From assembly GCA_964406775.1 (NCBI GenBank), contig CAYOSW010000002.1, positions 24,017 through 88,016 of the forward strand: a DNA stretch of 64,000 nucleotides. The letters run 5' to 3'. The position numbers and the translations under genes were made by a program. The DNA is from JACPKO01 sp964406775 (GTDB lineage: Bacteria; Patescibacteriota; Microgenomatia; Daviesbacterales; UBA10151). The notes under the pieces are model-generated. The model saw only the letters and a program-made list of their open reading frames with translations, made no database searches and was not told the origin of the DNA. Within the stretch, counting starts at the first letter, position 1; every line of letters begins with the position of its first letter. Below are positions 49,569 to 58,114 of this stretch, one piece after another.

Positions 49569-50408
49569 TCAAGCAGTAGTACGCGGCAGCTTCTTTACTA
49601 ACTCTCCGAGACCACCCCAGCCGGAGATTCTGTGCTGCTGCCAAATTCCCACAATCGTCAGCGTATTCCAATACAAAGCCAGCCCGAGAGGGAAGGTGAA
49701 AGCAATATAGCCGATCATTACAGGCATCAAATAGGTCATTTGGGATTGGACTGCCAGCATCGTATCTTCGGCGGACTCCTTTTCCTTTTTCTCCTTGGGG
49801 GAGTCAGAGGGATATTCTTTAACCGGCTTCGGAGTCATCATCTTTGATTGAGCTAACTGGAGCAGTCCTGTTATAACCGGAATAAGCAGAAGGAGGTACC
49901 CCGCAGTCATAAAATCGGAGGGTTTTAGCGCCAGATTAAGACCGAAGAAATGAAGATCCGGAACGGTAGTTAATTTCCAGCTTGGATTATAGAGAACACT
50001 GTTGATCCTGGTTATTCCGGCTTCTCCCTGGAAAAATGCAAATATCACCTGGTAAATTGCAATCATCGGAGGGATCTGGATTAAAACGGGGAGGCACCCC
50101 GCTGCCGGATTAACTCCGTGCTCTTTATATAAAGCCATCTGAGCCGAGGCCAGAGCCTGTTTGTCGGTTCCGTGTTTTTTCTTGAGCTCTTCTAGATGAG
50201 GCCGCAGGTCGGCCATCTTCTTCGCTGATTTCATTTGAGTCGCCATAAGCGGCCAGATAAGAAATCTGATGCCGATAGTCAGAAGGATTATGGCAAACCC
50301 TAACGCGCCCGGGATGTTCGAAGCTTCCAGAACCCGGATGATAAAGACGATCAGATTAACGATAGGACCGAAGAACAGAAAATTGAAAAGATCACCAATT
50401 ACCGGCAT
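49569..50408 (-). CDS. yidC: Membrane protein insertase YidC
   Basis: 279 aa, Gram-positive-like length, without a large N-terminal domain. Five membrane helices; the first conserved Arg in LTIGIRFLIWPL, K/M-rich cytoplasmic loop (SAKKMADLRPHLEELKKKHG), NPAAGCLPVLIQIPPMIAIY, and C-terminal LALYWNTLTIVGIWQQ. Inserts small proteins into the cytoplasmic membrane. ATG has AAGGAG 9 bases upstream and overlaps yidD by 10 bases. No lipobox. Confidence 0.96.
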   Translation of the reverse strand: MPVIGDLFNFLFFGPIVNLIVFIIRVLEASNIPGALGFAIILLTIGIRFLIWPLMATQMKSAKKMADLRPHLEELKKKHGTDKQALASAQMALYKEHGVNPAAGCLPVLIQIPPMIAIYQVIFAFFQGEAGITRINSVLYNPSWKLTTVPDLHFFGLNLALKPSDFMTAGYLLLLIPVITGLLQLAQSKMMTPKPVKEYPSDSPKEKKEKESAEDTMLAVQSQMTYLMPVMIGYIAFTFPLGLALYWNTLTIVGIWQQHRISGWGGLGELVKKLPRTTA

Positions 50409-50599
50409 GAAATAATTCTCCTTATTCCCGACACTGAACCTTCAACAATGCCGTGCTTTAAAATCTGTTGTTTTGTGTATTCCGAACAACTGACTTCATA
50501 TTTACAAGCACCGTTTGGCGCAAGAACAGCTAAAATTCCCCTGTCGAAGGAGAGAAAGACTTGATAAAATTCAATTAGTTTGCAAATCAGATACCGCAT
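50399..50599 (-). CDS. yidD: Membrane protein insertion efficiency factor YidD
   Basis: 66 aa from ATG 50599 (MRYLICKLIEFYQ). Carries GACKYEVSCSEYTKQQI and the ending HGIVEGSVSGIRRIISC. The first motif normally reads CRFxPTCSxY; here the first Cys is retained (AC) and the Phe-Pro-Thr part is changed. Assists YidC. Overlaps rnpA by 29 bases. Confidence 0.9.
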   Translation of the reverse strand: MRYLICKLIEFYQVFLSFDRGILAVLAPNGACKYEVSCSEYTKQQILKHGIVEGSVSGIRRIISCR

Positions 50600-50906
50600 T
50601 TTTAAAATCCCCGAGTAAAACCTCAAATTCCGTTTCAAGTATTTGAGCTCTTGGCATAATAACTAAATTTATGTTTTTTGGCAACAGAGCGAGAGACTCT
50701 CGCGCAGCTTCAAACATTAATCTTTTTGCCTGGTTCCTCAAAACGGCTTTTTTAAATTGAGATGAGGTGATCGAAACACCCACCTTCGGCTCGGTATTAT
50801 CTCCGTACCTATAAAATATTTTAAAGCGGGGGGTGGTTTTAGATTTTCCGGAAGCTACCCAGCGGAAATTTTCTTTCAGATTAAGCCTGTGGCTTTTATC
50901 GAGCAT
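50571..50906 (-). CDS. rnpA: Ribonuclease P protein component
   Basis: 111 aa. Starts LDKSHRLNLKENF and has the conserved RNA-binding segment SSQFKKAVLRNQAKRLMFEA (the usual RNR is LRN). Partner of the RNase P RNA in 5' maturation of tRNA. ATG overlaps the rpmH stop (TAATG). Confidence 0.94.
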   Translation of the reverse strand: MLDKSHRLNLKENFRWVASGKSKTTPRFKIFYRYGDNTEPKVGVSITSSQFKKAVLRNQAKRLMFEAARESLALLPKNINLVIMPRAQILETEFEVLLGDFKNAVSDLQTN

Positions 50907-51046
50907 TAGATTGCGAGTTTAGCGCGTCCGGTTTCCCTGCGTCTTTTGATAACTTCTCTTCCTGGGGATGTTGCCATTCTAGAAAGGAAGCCGTGCTTGC
51001 GGGCTCTTTTTAATTTTTTAGGCTGGTAAGTTCTTTTGGTTGACAT
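50906..51046 (-). CDS. rpmH: 50S ribosomal protein L34
   Basis: 46 aa (too short for most gene finders). MSTKRTYQPKKLKRARKHG, FLSRM, then GREVIKRRRETGRAKLAI match L34 throughout. First gene of the rpmH-rnpA-yidD-yidC-jag operon, transcribed away from dnaA, the usual origin arrangement. Confidence 0.97.
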   Translation of the reverse strand: MSTKRTYQPKKLKRARKHGFLSRMATSPGREVIKRRRETGRAKLAI

Positions 51047-51056
51047 AATCCTGGTA

Positions 51057-51085
51057 ATTTTACATTTTTGAGATCCTTTTGTCCA
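51057..51085 (-). promoter_or_regulatory. Promoter of the rpmH operon
   Basis: Minus strand TGGACA, 17-base spacer, TAAAAT, 10 bases before the ATG at 51046. Confidence 0.65.
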
Positions 51086-51127
51086 GCACGCGTGTTAAAT
51101 GATCTACTAATTGATATATGAGCTATC

Positions 51128-51156
51128 TTTACTGGGGATAACTTGTCCACTATATT
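51128..51156 (+). promoter_or_regulatory. dnaA promoter with embedded DnaA boxes
   Basis: TTTACT, 17-base spacer, TATATT, 9 bases before the ATG at 51166. Two DnaA-box-like sites lie inside: TGGGGATAA (51133-51141, reverse TTATCCCCA) and TTGTCCACT (51143-51151). This fits autorepression by DnaA. Confidence 0.75.
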
Positions 51157-51165
51157 GAGTTACTT

Positions 51166-52512
51166 ATGGACAACAGCGCGTTATGGAATCAGATTCTCGA
51201 GCACATTAAAACCCAAACTTCACTCAGCAATTTTAAAGCCTGGTTCTCTCAAACCGAGATCGGGTCGATCGATGACAGTAAAATCTTAATAAAGGTGCCG
51301 TCCTCTTTTCATAAGAGTCAGCTGATAACCCGCTACGAATCAATAATTCTTGAAGCAAGTTCCAAGGTTTTAAATAAGCAGATGATTCTTGAGTTTGTTA
51401 TTGACTCCAGTTTAAGCAAAAAAAATACTTCTTCAAAACCTGAACCCGTCCAGGATTTTTTTCAGATGCCTTCCTCTCCGATCAACCGCACCATCAGCTT
51501 AAATTCTAAGTTTACACTGGAAAATTTCGTGGTCGGGTTAACCAATAATCTGGCGTTTGCGGCAGCCCAGGCTGTTGTCGAAAACCCCGGAATGGCATAT
51601 AACCCTCTATTTATATACGGACCCTCCGGTGTAGGAAAGACCCATCTGATGCACGCCATAGCCAACGCATTAATGACTAAAAACCCCGATACTAAACCGG
51701 TATTTGCTTCATCCGAGCGGTTTATGAATGATTTTGTAGAATCGATTAAATCCAAATCCACGGAATCCTTCCGCCATAAATACCGTTCCTGCGATATTCT
51801 GCTTTTGGACGATATTCAGTTTATTTCCGGAAAAGATTCTACACAGGAGGAGTTTTTTCATACCTTTAACGATTTGCATTCAAGAAATTCCCAGCTGGTT
51901 TTTACTTCCGACCGTCCGCCGAACGAAATAGAGAAACTCGAAAGCAGACTGGCCTCGCGGTTTCAGGGAGGACTGATGGTCGATGTCCAATTGCCGGATT
52001 TTGATACCAGAATGGCGATTCTTAAAGCCAAGTTATCCGAAAAGGGGGAGACTTTACAGGAAGAATTTTTAAATCTGATCGCGGAAAGCATCGTTTCAAA
52101 CACTCGTGAGCTTGAAGGGAAATTAACCCAGATCCTGCAGAGAAGAAAGTTATCCGGAAATCCTCTGACCGAGGAGGAAATCCGCAAGGTACTCGGAAGC
52201 CGGTCGGCTTCGGAAAAAGCCGCCCCTTTAAATCCGGAGAGGATTCTGGAGGGAATCTATAAGTTTTTTAATTTGAACGCATCAGATATTACCGGTCCCC
52301 GCAGACAGAAAGAACTGGTTTTGCCCCGCCAGATTGCAATGTTTCTAATGTATAACGAGTGCCGGACGCCTTTTGAGAAAATAGGGGAGCTTCTGGGGGG
52401 ACGGGATCACACTACTATTATGCACGGTGTGGATAAGATCCGGGAAGCTTCGTTAAGAGACAGGGAAATCCAAAGATTGATTATCGAAATTAAGCAAAAA
52501 TTAGTTAACTGA
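51166..52512 (+). CDS. dnaA: Chromosomal replication initiator protein DnaA
   Basis: 448 aa. Domain I, a short linker, AAA+ domain III with Walker A GPSGVGKTH (about 148-156), Walker B LLLDDIQF, and box VII region; domain IV ends with the DNA-binding signature GGRDHTTIMHGVDKIRE. Opens the origin at DnaA boxes. Flanked by boxes in its promoter and in the 226-base gap downstream. Confidence 0.98.
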   Translation: MDNSALWNQILEHIKTQTSLSNFKAWFSQTEIGSIDDSKILIKVPSSFHKSQLITRYESIILEASSKVLNKQMILEFVIDSSLSKKNTSSKPEPVQDFFQMPSSPINRTISLNSKFTLENFVVGLTNNLAFAAAQAVVENPGMAYNPLFIYGPSGVGKTHLMHAIANALMTKNPDTKPVFASSERFMNDFVESIKSKSTESFRHKYRSCDILLLDDIQFISGKDSTQEEFFHTFNDLHSRNSQLVFTSDRPPNEIEKLESRLASRFQGGLMVDVQLPDFDTRMAILKAKLSEKGETLQEEFLNLIAESIVSNTRELEGKLTQILQRRKLSGNPLTEEEIRKVLGSRSASEKAAPLNPERILEGIYKFFNLNASDITGPRRQKELVLPRQIAMFLMYNECRTPFEKIGELLGGRDHTTIMHGVDKIREASLRDREIQRLIIEIKQKLVN

Positions 52513-52738
52513 AATAGTTATCCCCAACTTATCCCCACCAGTATCAAAGTTATCCCCAATTTATCCACTAAATTTAACGATTTTCAACACGAAACCGCTC
52601 CCGAAACTAAGGCTAAAAAACGGGTATTTGCACATACCCCCATCCCCTAATAATACCTATTACTATTTTAAAATAGGTGATATAAGGACTTTTCAACACT
52701 GATATGGGGATAATTTTCTGATAGAATAAACCTTCTTT
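52513..52738 (+). other. Replication origin oriC
   Basis: Between dnaA and the next gene. Boxes: TTATCCCCA at 52518-52526, 52529-52537 and 52550-52558; TTATCCACT at 52561-52569; reverse TGGGGATAA at 52705-52713. An AT-rich stretch with CCTATT...AATAGG symmetry (about 52648-52690) is a plausible unwinding element. The preferred box here is TTATCCCCA rather than TTATCCACA. Confidence 0.85.
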
Positions 52739-53197
52739 ATGGATAATCAGTTACTGATATACACAGGACTCATATTTTTAGGACTGGTTATTGCTTATTT
52801 ACTAGGAAGGGTGCATTCAAAAAAAACTCCATCAGATATCCCTCAGGATATGATCGACTTATATAAGAAAGTTGACACTTTGCCACTCCGGATTCTTCAG
52901 ACCATACAAGGGTCAATTAACCCTCAAAAAGGCAAGATGGCAGAGCTTCTGACCTATGCAGAGCTGCGTTATGATTATGACCGGATTATTCCTCTCGGTT
53001 GGCCGATAGATTTTGTCGGAATTAAGAATAATGAACGGATAGATTTCATTGAGGTAAAATCAGGCGAAGCTTTCATATTGACAGAAGAGGAGAAACATAT
53101 TAAAAAACTTATAACTCAGGGACGTGTGAATTTCAGGCTGATAAAAATCACGGAAGCTGAGATTAATCAATTCACTGCCGCCCGGGGAAGAGAATAA
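52739..53197 (+). CDS. Membrane-anchored Holliday-junction-resolvase-like endonuclease
   Basis: 152 aa. One N-terminal helix (LLIYTGLIFLGLVIAYLLG) and then a PD-(D/E)xK-like core: GKMAELLTYAEL, WPIDFVG (Asp), FIEVKSG (ExK). Similar to the endonuclease-related proteins annotated as Holliday junction resolvase-like. A membrane-bound nuclease fold may act on DNA at the membrane, for example in uptake or defence; this is inference. Stop codon abuts the dnaN ATG directly. Confidence 0.75.
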   Translation: MDNQLLIYTGLIFLGLVIAYLLGRVHSKKTPSDIPQDMIDLYKKVDTLPLRILQTIQGSINPQKGKMAELLTYAELRYDYDRIIPLGWPIDFVGIKNNERIDFIEVKSGEAFILTEEEKHIKKLITQGRVNFRLIKITEAEINQFTAARGRE

Positions 53198-54304
53198 ATG
53201 CAGATAAAAATTCTACAACAGGATTTAACAGGTCCGTTACAGGCTGTTTTAAGATCGGTCGGTGTCAGGGCGTCCTTACCAGTGCTCGGAAATATTTTGC
53301 TGGAGACAGAATCCGGAAGGCTAAAACTCTCGGCAACTAATTTGGAAGTGGGTATTATTAAAACTATTTCTGCGCAAATAATTGAAGACGGAGCGATAAC
53401 CGTACCTGCAAAAACCTTAAGTGAGGTTGTATCCTCATTATCCGGAATGGAGATTGAATTAAATACTAAAGGCGATACTTTAAATATTACTGCCGGTAAA
53501 TTTAAAGCCGACATTAATGCCTTACCTGCTTCCGAATTTCCGGCAATACCTGTGGCAGGAGAGTCGGGAATGTCGTTGCCTATTGAGGTTTTTAAAGAAA
53601 CTGTTCCTGAAGTATCGTTTGCTTCAGCTGTGGATGAGGGTAGGCCCGTTCTTACCGGAATTTTAACGGAAATAAAAGACGGAAGATTGGAAGTTGTTGC
53701 AACCGACGGATTCAGGTTGGCTCATAAAACCTATGTTCAGGAAAAACTTAAAGGCATTAATTTTAAAGCCCTGATACCCCGCCGGACTCTGGATGAACTT
53801 GTAAGATTGATAGCGGAAGATAAGGAAGAGACGCTGAGTGTTGCGACTACCGATAATCAGAATCAGGTGGTATTTAAAATCGGGACTACGGTTTTATCTT
53901 CAAGATTAATCGAAGGTAATTTTCCAACCTGGGAGAAAATAATTCCCTCCTCTTTTGTTTCCAAAGTAACTGTGAATAAAACTGATCTTTCAACGGGACT
54001 TAAAAGGGCGACTGTTTTTGCGAGAGGTGAAGCGAATGTTATCAAATTGAAAGTATCAGGGAATGTTGTAAGTATCAGTTCAGAAACTAAAGAACTCGGG
54101 CGTCAGGATGATGAGATTGAGGCACAGGTTACAGGGGAGGATCTGGAAGTAGCCTTTAACTCCAGATATTTAATTGATGCGGTCTCCGCCTGTCCTGGTG
54201 AGGAAATTAATATTGAATTTTCAGGCAATTTATCGGCGGCTAAGTTAAGTCCGGAGTCCGAGGGGGGGCTGGAATATATTGTAATGCCTGTGAGGGTAAA
54301 TTAA
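53198..54304 (+). CDS. dnaN: DNA polymerase III beta sliding clamp
   Basis: 368 aa, standard length. Three clamp repeats: MQIKILQQDLTGPLQAVLRS, ILLETESGRLKLSATNLEVG; PVLTGILTEIKDGRLEVVATDGFRLA; and the C-terminal YIVMPVRV. Forms the ring that tethers polymerase. Its stop overlaps the stop of the convergent gene at 54301. Confidence 0.98.
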   Translation: MQIKILQQDLTGPLQAVLRSVGVRASLPVLGNILLETESGRLKLSATNLEVGIIKTISAQIIEDGAITVPAKTLSEVVSSLSGMEIELNTKGDTLNITAGKFKADINALPASEFPAIPVAGESGMSLPIEVFKETVPEVSFASAVDEGRPVLTGILTEIKDGRLEVVATDGFRLAHKTYVQEKLKGINFKALIPRRTLDELVRLIAEDKEETLSVATTDNQNQVVFKIGTTVLSSRLIEGNFPTWEKIIPSSFVSKVTVNKTDLSTGLKRATVFARGEANVIKLKVSGNVVSISSETKELGRQDDEIEAQVTGEDLEVAFNSRYLIDAVSACPGEEINIEFSGNLSAAKLSPESEGGLEYIVMPVRVN

Positions 54305-54762
54305 ATTCCCGAGTAATTAATAACGTTAAACTGCATTCCGTACTCTTTTCCTAAAGTTTTTCCGCCTTTGATTTTAGTTTCCGGCTTAATGAAAATTGTG
54401 TATCCCTGACCTAATTTATACGGCTTAACAGGTGTGATTTTTGCGGTTTTGCCGTCAGAGCTGATGTCGATTTTTATCTCGGCGGGAGGATCCAGTATCA
54501 GTTTTGTTTCCGGGCCGTTTTCAAGTTCGGCGTTAAAATGCAGTTCTATAATTTGGTCTGGACGGAAGATTAACGGCTTTTTTTCGAATAGTTCAACAGG
54601 CGTGGTAGATATAAGCTGAGGCTCGCTTGAGTTTACTTCCATTTTTTGGTTTTCAACAACCGGAACGGAACTGCCTCCTAATCCGAATTTAAATAACGCA
54701 ATTAACGCCAGTCCGACAGCAACTACAACGGCAATGATTTTTTGTTTTAAAGATAAGTTCAT
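54301..54762 (-). CDS. Membrane-anchored SbsA-like Ig domain protein
   Basis: 153 aa. Basic N-terminus, one helix (IIAVVVAVGLALIALFKFGL), then a bacterial Ig-like domain of the SbsA/Big_5 type (DQIIELHFNAELENGPETKL; KPYKLGQGYTIFIKP). Same plan as the protein at 57637-58095. Last gene of the VirB4 locus, possibly also expressed alone from the TATAAT 6 bases upstream. Likely a surface-exposed small protein. Confidence 0.75.
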   Translation of the reverse strand: MNLSLKQKIIAVVVAVGLALIALFKFGLGGSSVPVVENQKMEVNSSEPQLISTTPVELFEKKPLIFRPDQIIELHFNAELENGPETKLILDPPAEIKIDISSDGKTAKITPVKPYKLGQGYTIFIKPETKIKGGKTLGKEYGMQFNVINYSGI

Positions 54763-54768
54763 AATAAA

Positions 54769-54774
54769 ATTATA
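54769..54774 (-). promoter_or_regulatory. -10 box, leaderless type, for the SbsA-like gene
   Basis: Minus strand perfect TATAAT 6 bases before the ATG at 54762, within the gap after the 233-aa gene. Confidence 0.6.
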
Positions 54775-54776
54775 CT

Positions 54777-55478
54777 TTATTCAAGAGCTCCCTCATTATA
54801 CCCTTCAGTAGCTCTTCGTAGCTCCTGTTCTTTTGCCTCTTTAATATCCTGGCCCCAGTTTAACAGATACTGCTCGAGAGTTGTCGATACAAAGGATTGG
54901 ATTTCGTAGACTGCATCCGTAGCCGGGTTAACAATAAAAGCAAATCCCCTCTCCGGATAAACATAAGTTTTATATAAAGGACCGTACCTGCCGGATCCGG
55001 TAAACTCTGCCTCAGGTTTTCCATATTCAGCAAGGTACGGACTGAAACGAGCAATATCATAGTCATCACTGGTAATACTTACTACACGTTTATATATTGC
55101 GATACCATTTTTTGTTTCTATTAAATTGTCTCTTAATGCGTCAGCGGAAGTGAAGAAAAACAATTGTCTATTGGAACCGAGATCCTCAATTTTAACAAGA
55201 CCGGCAAAATTCTGAATATCCTTAGAGCTAGTCTTTCCGATAACAGTCTGTTGGTAACTTTTAAAAGTAGGGTCCTCCTGAAGAGGTCCGGTTTCTAAAA
55301 TTATAGGAATACCTTCAGCTGGCTGTTGTTTTTTTGAATTTAAAACCGGTTGTTCAAATTCCGGGGGTTTTACCAGATTTATTATCAGGAGAAGAATAAA
55401 AGAGAATCCCAAAAATAAGCCAAGAAAGATAACAAGTAATCTAGTTTTAGGCTGGTACTTAATGAAATTCAGGTTCAT
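54777..55478 (-). CDS. Unknown membrane-anchored protein of VirB4 locus
   Basis: 233 aa from ATG 55478, with ATGA overlap to the hydrolase gene upstream; a TTG two codons earlier is less likely. One N-terminal helix (about 14-36) and an extracytoplasmic domain (YQQTVIGKTSSKDIQNFAGL; YVYPERGFAFIVNPATDAVY). No family recognised. The coupling to the hydrolase suggests it works with it. Confidence 0.7.
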   Translation of the reverse strand: MNLNFIKYQPKTRLLVIFLGLFLGFSFILLLIINLVKPPEFEQPVLNSKKQQPAEGIPIILETGPLQEDPTFKSYQQTVIGKTSSKDIQNFAGLVKIEDLGSNRQLFFFTSADALRDNLIETKNGIAIYKRVVSITSDDYDIARFSPYLAEYGKPEAEFTGSGRYGPLYKTYVYPERGFAFIVNPATDAVYEIQSFVSTTLEQYLLNWGQDIKEAKEQELRRATEGYNEGALE

Positions 55479-57634
55479 AAACAAGGACCTACAATCTGTT
55501 CAACTAACGGCTTATATGAATTTTCCCACAGAGAAACTGAGGTAAGTGCTCCTACAGGCCTTTTTGTTAAGCAATAGCTTATCATTTCCGGATAATTCTC
55601 TGTGTCAGCGGGCCCGGTTTTCCCGTAACTAGTTACAGCTCCCTGATTGCTAAAAATTTTCGCTTGCTCAAGTTTCAAATTTTCCTTAGGATCTTTCAGG
55701 TGATAAATAACGTGACTCATCTCGTGGACGAGAGTTCCCAGAAACTTTTCTCCGTCACTGAAACGGTCGCTGGCTTTGGCTATATTCTCATATGCATTGG
55801 ATCCTGCCGGGTCCGGAATCCAAATAACCGGTTGCCCGCGTACCAGATCAATAAACTTAGGATTTGTTTGTTTCCATTTGTAAAATGCTTCATAAACCCA
55901 TTTTAGTCCCTGTTCGCTCCAAGGTCCCTGCATACTGACCCTAAACTCTTTATTAATGGTTTCCGCCAGTTTTTCTGCTTCAACACTGGGAGCTCCGGTA
56001 GGGGTTAGGGCGGACGAGCTGAACGAGCAACCAATTGGGGCGGGCTCAGTTGGATTACCCACCTTTACACAAACCTTATTGCTTTGAGAGGAGCCTGAAA
56101 AATTTGTTGCCGGGCTTCCCGCTTTACACTCATCAACACCCTGCCATAACCCCTGCCTGTATACTTCAAGCTGATCATCCTCGCCGTAATACAATCTGGC
56201 AATTCTTAAAACTTTTTCTTTATAAGCGTCTTGAGTAGGGGGTTGTTTCCAAGGATCTTCATCTTTGCCAAGCTTGCCTAGAATAAAACCCCCGGAGAGA
56301 ATAATGCTATAGCGAGGGTTACAATATTCCTGGTAAGATAATGTCGTATTGGTTTTTTGAATTCCAGTCGCTTTTGCCAGATATTCTGCAGCTTTTTCAA
56401 CAGAAGCGTTCTTCCCGTCCGGAGAGTTATTACCCGTCGTTCCGTAAGGTTGAATTTGAGTTATCCCTAAAGCTCCGGTGGTGCTATGGGGGCAGAGGGC
56501 TTTATTGGTGGATCCGATAGTGCTGTCTATATTGTTTCCATCGGCAGTTTTGCTGAATTCCTCCATAGCTTTTATATCTTCATCGGTGTAATCGGATATT
56601 GAATATGATTTTCCGGTAAGAGAATATTTCTGAGGAACGGTTGATTCTATACGTACCACCCCTGCCAGAATGGGAGCGGGGACTCCCGTGATTTTAGATG
56701 CCTCTTCGATGTAGCTAACCAATAAAGGGCTTTTAAAGGAAAGTCCCGGTGCACACCTATCGGTCCCCTCCGTTTCCGGAGGACAATTGCCTGATCCGGG
56801 AGTCTGATCGGGTCTATAAAACTTACATGCTGCAATACCGAGAGATTGTAGAGACGTAATATTTGTGCTTGTTGCTTCGCCTTGGCAGTCTTTTCCGTCC
56901 AGAAATTTTGCAATGCCGTTGCAATAGCCTTTGGCAATAGTCCCTATATAAGGATAGATGGTTTTGTAATCATTAGTCGTTTTCATATAGTTTTCCATTA
57001 TTATTCCGGGCATCGAACGTTCATTAATTATTTCCTCTACTTTCCCGCCATACATTTTTGCGGTCTTGCTTCCTTTGGGACCAAGCACGTAATACTCCAG
57101 TCCGTTTCCTTGGGCAACCCCCGTTGATCTGCTCTCAGTTACTTCAAAAGAGACGTTTTTAGATTGAGCAGTTAAGGCTTGGACAACAGCCCTTCCGATT
57201 TCATTTGCGAATCTTAAGCTTTCCTCCGAGTAAGGCCCATTCTGGGAATATATAGGATTAAACTTGTCGTTTTGTTCTCCACTATCGGCGTGAATTGATA
57301 TATATAAACTTGCGCTCAGGGAGTTTGCGTAATCAACTCTGCTTTGAAGATTTTGATAGTAATCATCTTCCGAACAGCTGCCATTACCATTGGGGTTATA
57401 GATTCTGGCATCGTATCCGTTTTTATCAAGAAGATCAGCTAGCGCAATAGCCTGCATCATATTTAAAGTATTCTCAGGTACTTTATTCTCTTTATACTTG
57501 TCGTTTGAGCAGTGTCCGGGATCCAGTACGACAATTTTTTTTGATGTTTGGGCTTGAACCAAAAGAGTGATTTCGGTAACGCCGAATATGGTTAAAAAAA
57601 CCAGTATGAAAATAAAAAATAAGGTTTTGTTCAT
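55475..57634 (-). CDS. Secreted amidase - lytic transglycosylase - zincin fusion
   Basis: 719 aa. Signal peptide 1-28. Amidase_3 domain (about 33-245): zinc ligands His 41 (VVLDPGHC), Glu 54 (VPEN) and His in ISIHADSG, with catalytic Glu in IIMENYM. Then a transglycosylase-like module: catalytic Glu in GVVRIEST and the motif ALGITQIQP. The C-terminal part has a zincin site HEMSHVIYH (about 640). Three wall- or protein-cleaving activities in one secreted protein is exceptional. In T4SS loci a hydrolase opens the wall for the channel; this one could also act on a partner cell. Roles of the second and third parts are inferred from motifs. Confidence 0.8.
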   Translation of the reverse strand: MNKTLFFIFILVFLTIFGVTEITLLVQAQTSKKIVVLDPGHCSNDKYKENKVPENTLNMMQAIALADLLDKNGYDARIYNPNGNGSCSEDDYYQNLQSRVDYANSLSASLYISIHADSGEQNDKFNPIYSQNGPYSEESLRFANEIGRAVVQALTAQSKNVSFEVTESRSTGVAQGNGLEYYVLGPKGSKTAKMYGGKVEEIINERSMPGIIMENYMKTTNDYKTIYPYIGTIAKGYCNGIAKFLDGKDCQGEATSTNITSLQSLGIAACKFYRPDQTPGSGNCPPETEGTDRCAPGLSFKSPLLVSYIEEASKITGVPAPILAGVVRIESTVPQKYSLTGKSYSISDYTDEDIKAMEEFSKTADGNNIDSTIGSTNKALCPHSTTGALGITQIQPYGTTGNNSPDGKNASVEKAAEYLAKATGIQKTNTTLSYQEYCNPRYSIILSGGFILGKLGKDEDPWKQPPTQDAYKEKVLRIARLYYGEDDQLEVYRQGLWQGVDECKAGSPATNFSGSSQSNKVCVKVGNPTEPAPIGCSFSSSALTPTGAPSVEAEKLAETINKEFRVSMQGPWSEQGLKWVYEAFYKWKQTNPKFIDLVRGQPVIWIPDPAGSNAYENIAKASDRFSDGEKFLGTLVHEMSHVIYHLKDPKENLKLEQAKIFSNQGAVTSYGKTGPADTENYPEMISYCLTKRPVGALTSVSLWENSYKPLVEQIVGPCL

Positions 57635-57636
57635 AG

Positions 57637-58095
57637 CTACATACCCTCTAACTTTTCGGTCTTAAAGTCAAAAAAATATTCTTTATCAAGGGAAGTGAAA
57701 TCTTCGCGATTAAGACTTCCGGTCAATCTAATCGTATAGTCGGTATTAAATTTCCAAGCTTGAGCCGGCTGTATTTGAAGAGTTTGTTTGTCCAGTGAAT
57801 AATATAAATTTACCGGAGTTTCCGGAGAAACCTTGACTGTTATAGACTTCTCGCTTACCGGTCGGCTGAAATAAACTTCGATATTCTCAGTAAGTCCAAT
57901 CAATTGTCCAATAATATTAGACCGTGCGGAAATATAGAAAACTCTTTGGGGAACTGGACTGAACGTTTGAGGAGAAGATCTCGGTAATTTATCTTGAACA
58001 GGGGGATTAACAGGCGCTAGAAGAATTTGCAGCAGAAAAACAACTGCAAGAATAAAAATAATTACAATCAAAGGCAAAAGAACTTTTCTTCTCAT
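57637..58095 (-). CDS. Membrane-anchored SbsA-like Ig domain protein
   Basis: 152 aa. N-terminal helix (LLPLIVIIFILAVVFLLQIL), Pro-rich linker, then an SbsA/Big_5-like domain (ENIEVYFSRPVSEKSITVKV; AWKFNTDYTIRLTGSL). Paralogue of the last gene of the locus (54301). Two bases before the amidase fusion gene. A TAAAAT 7 bases before the ATG may give separate expression. Confidence 0.72.
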   Translation of the reverse strand: MRRKVLLPLIVIIFILAVVFLLQILLAPVNPPVQDKLPRSSPQTFSPVPQRVFYISARSNIIGQLIGLTENIEVYFSRPVSEKSITVKVSPETPVNLYYSLDKQTLQIQPAQAWKFNTDYTIRLTGSLNREDFTSLDKEYFFDFKTEKLEGM

Positions 58096-58114
58096 ATTTC
58101 TTATTTTATCTTTC

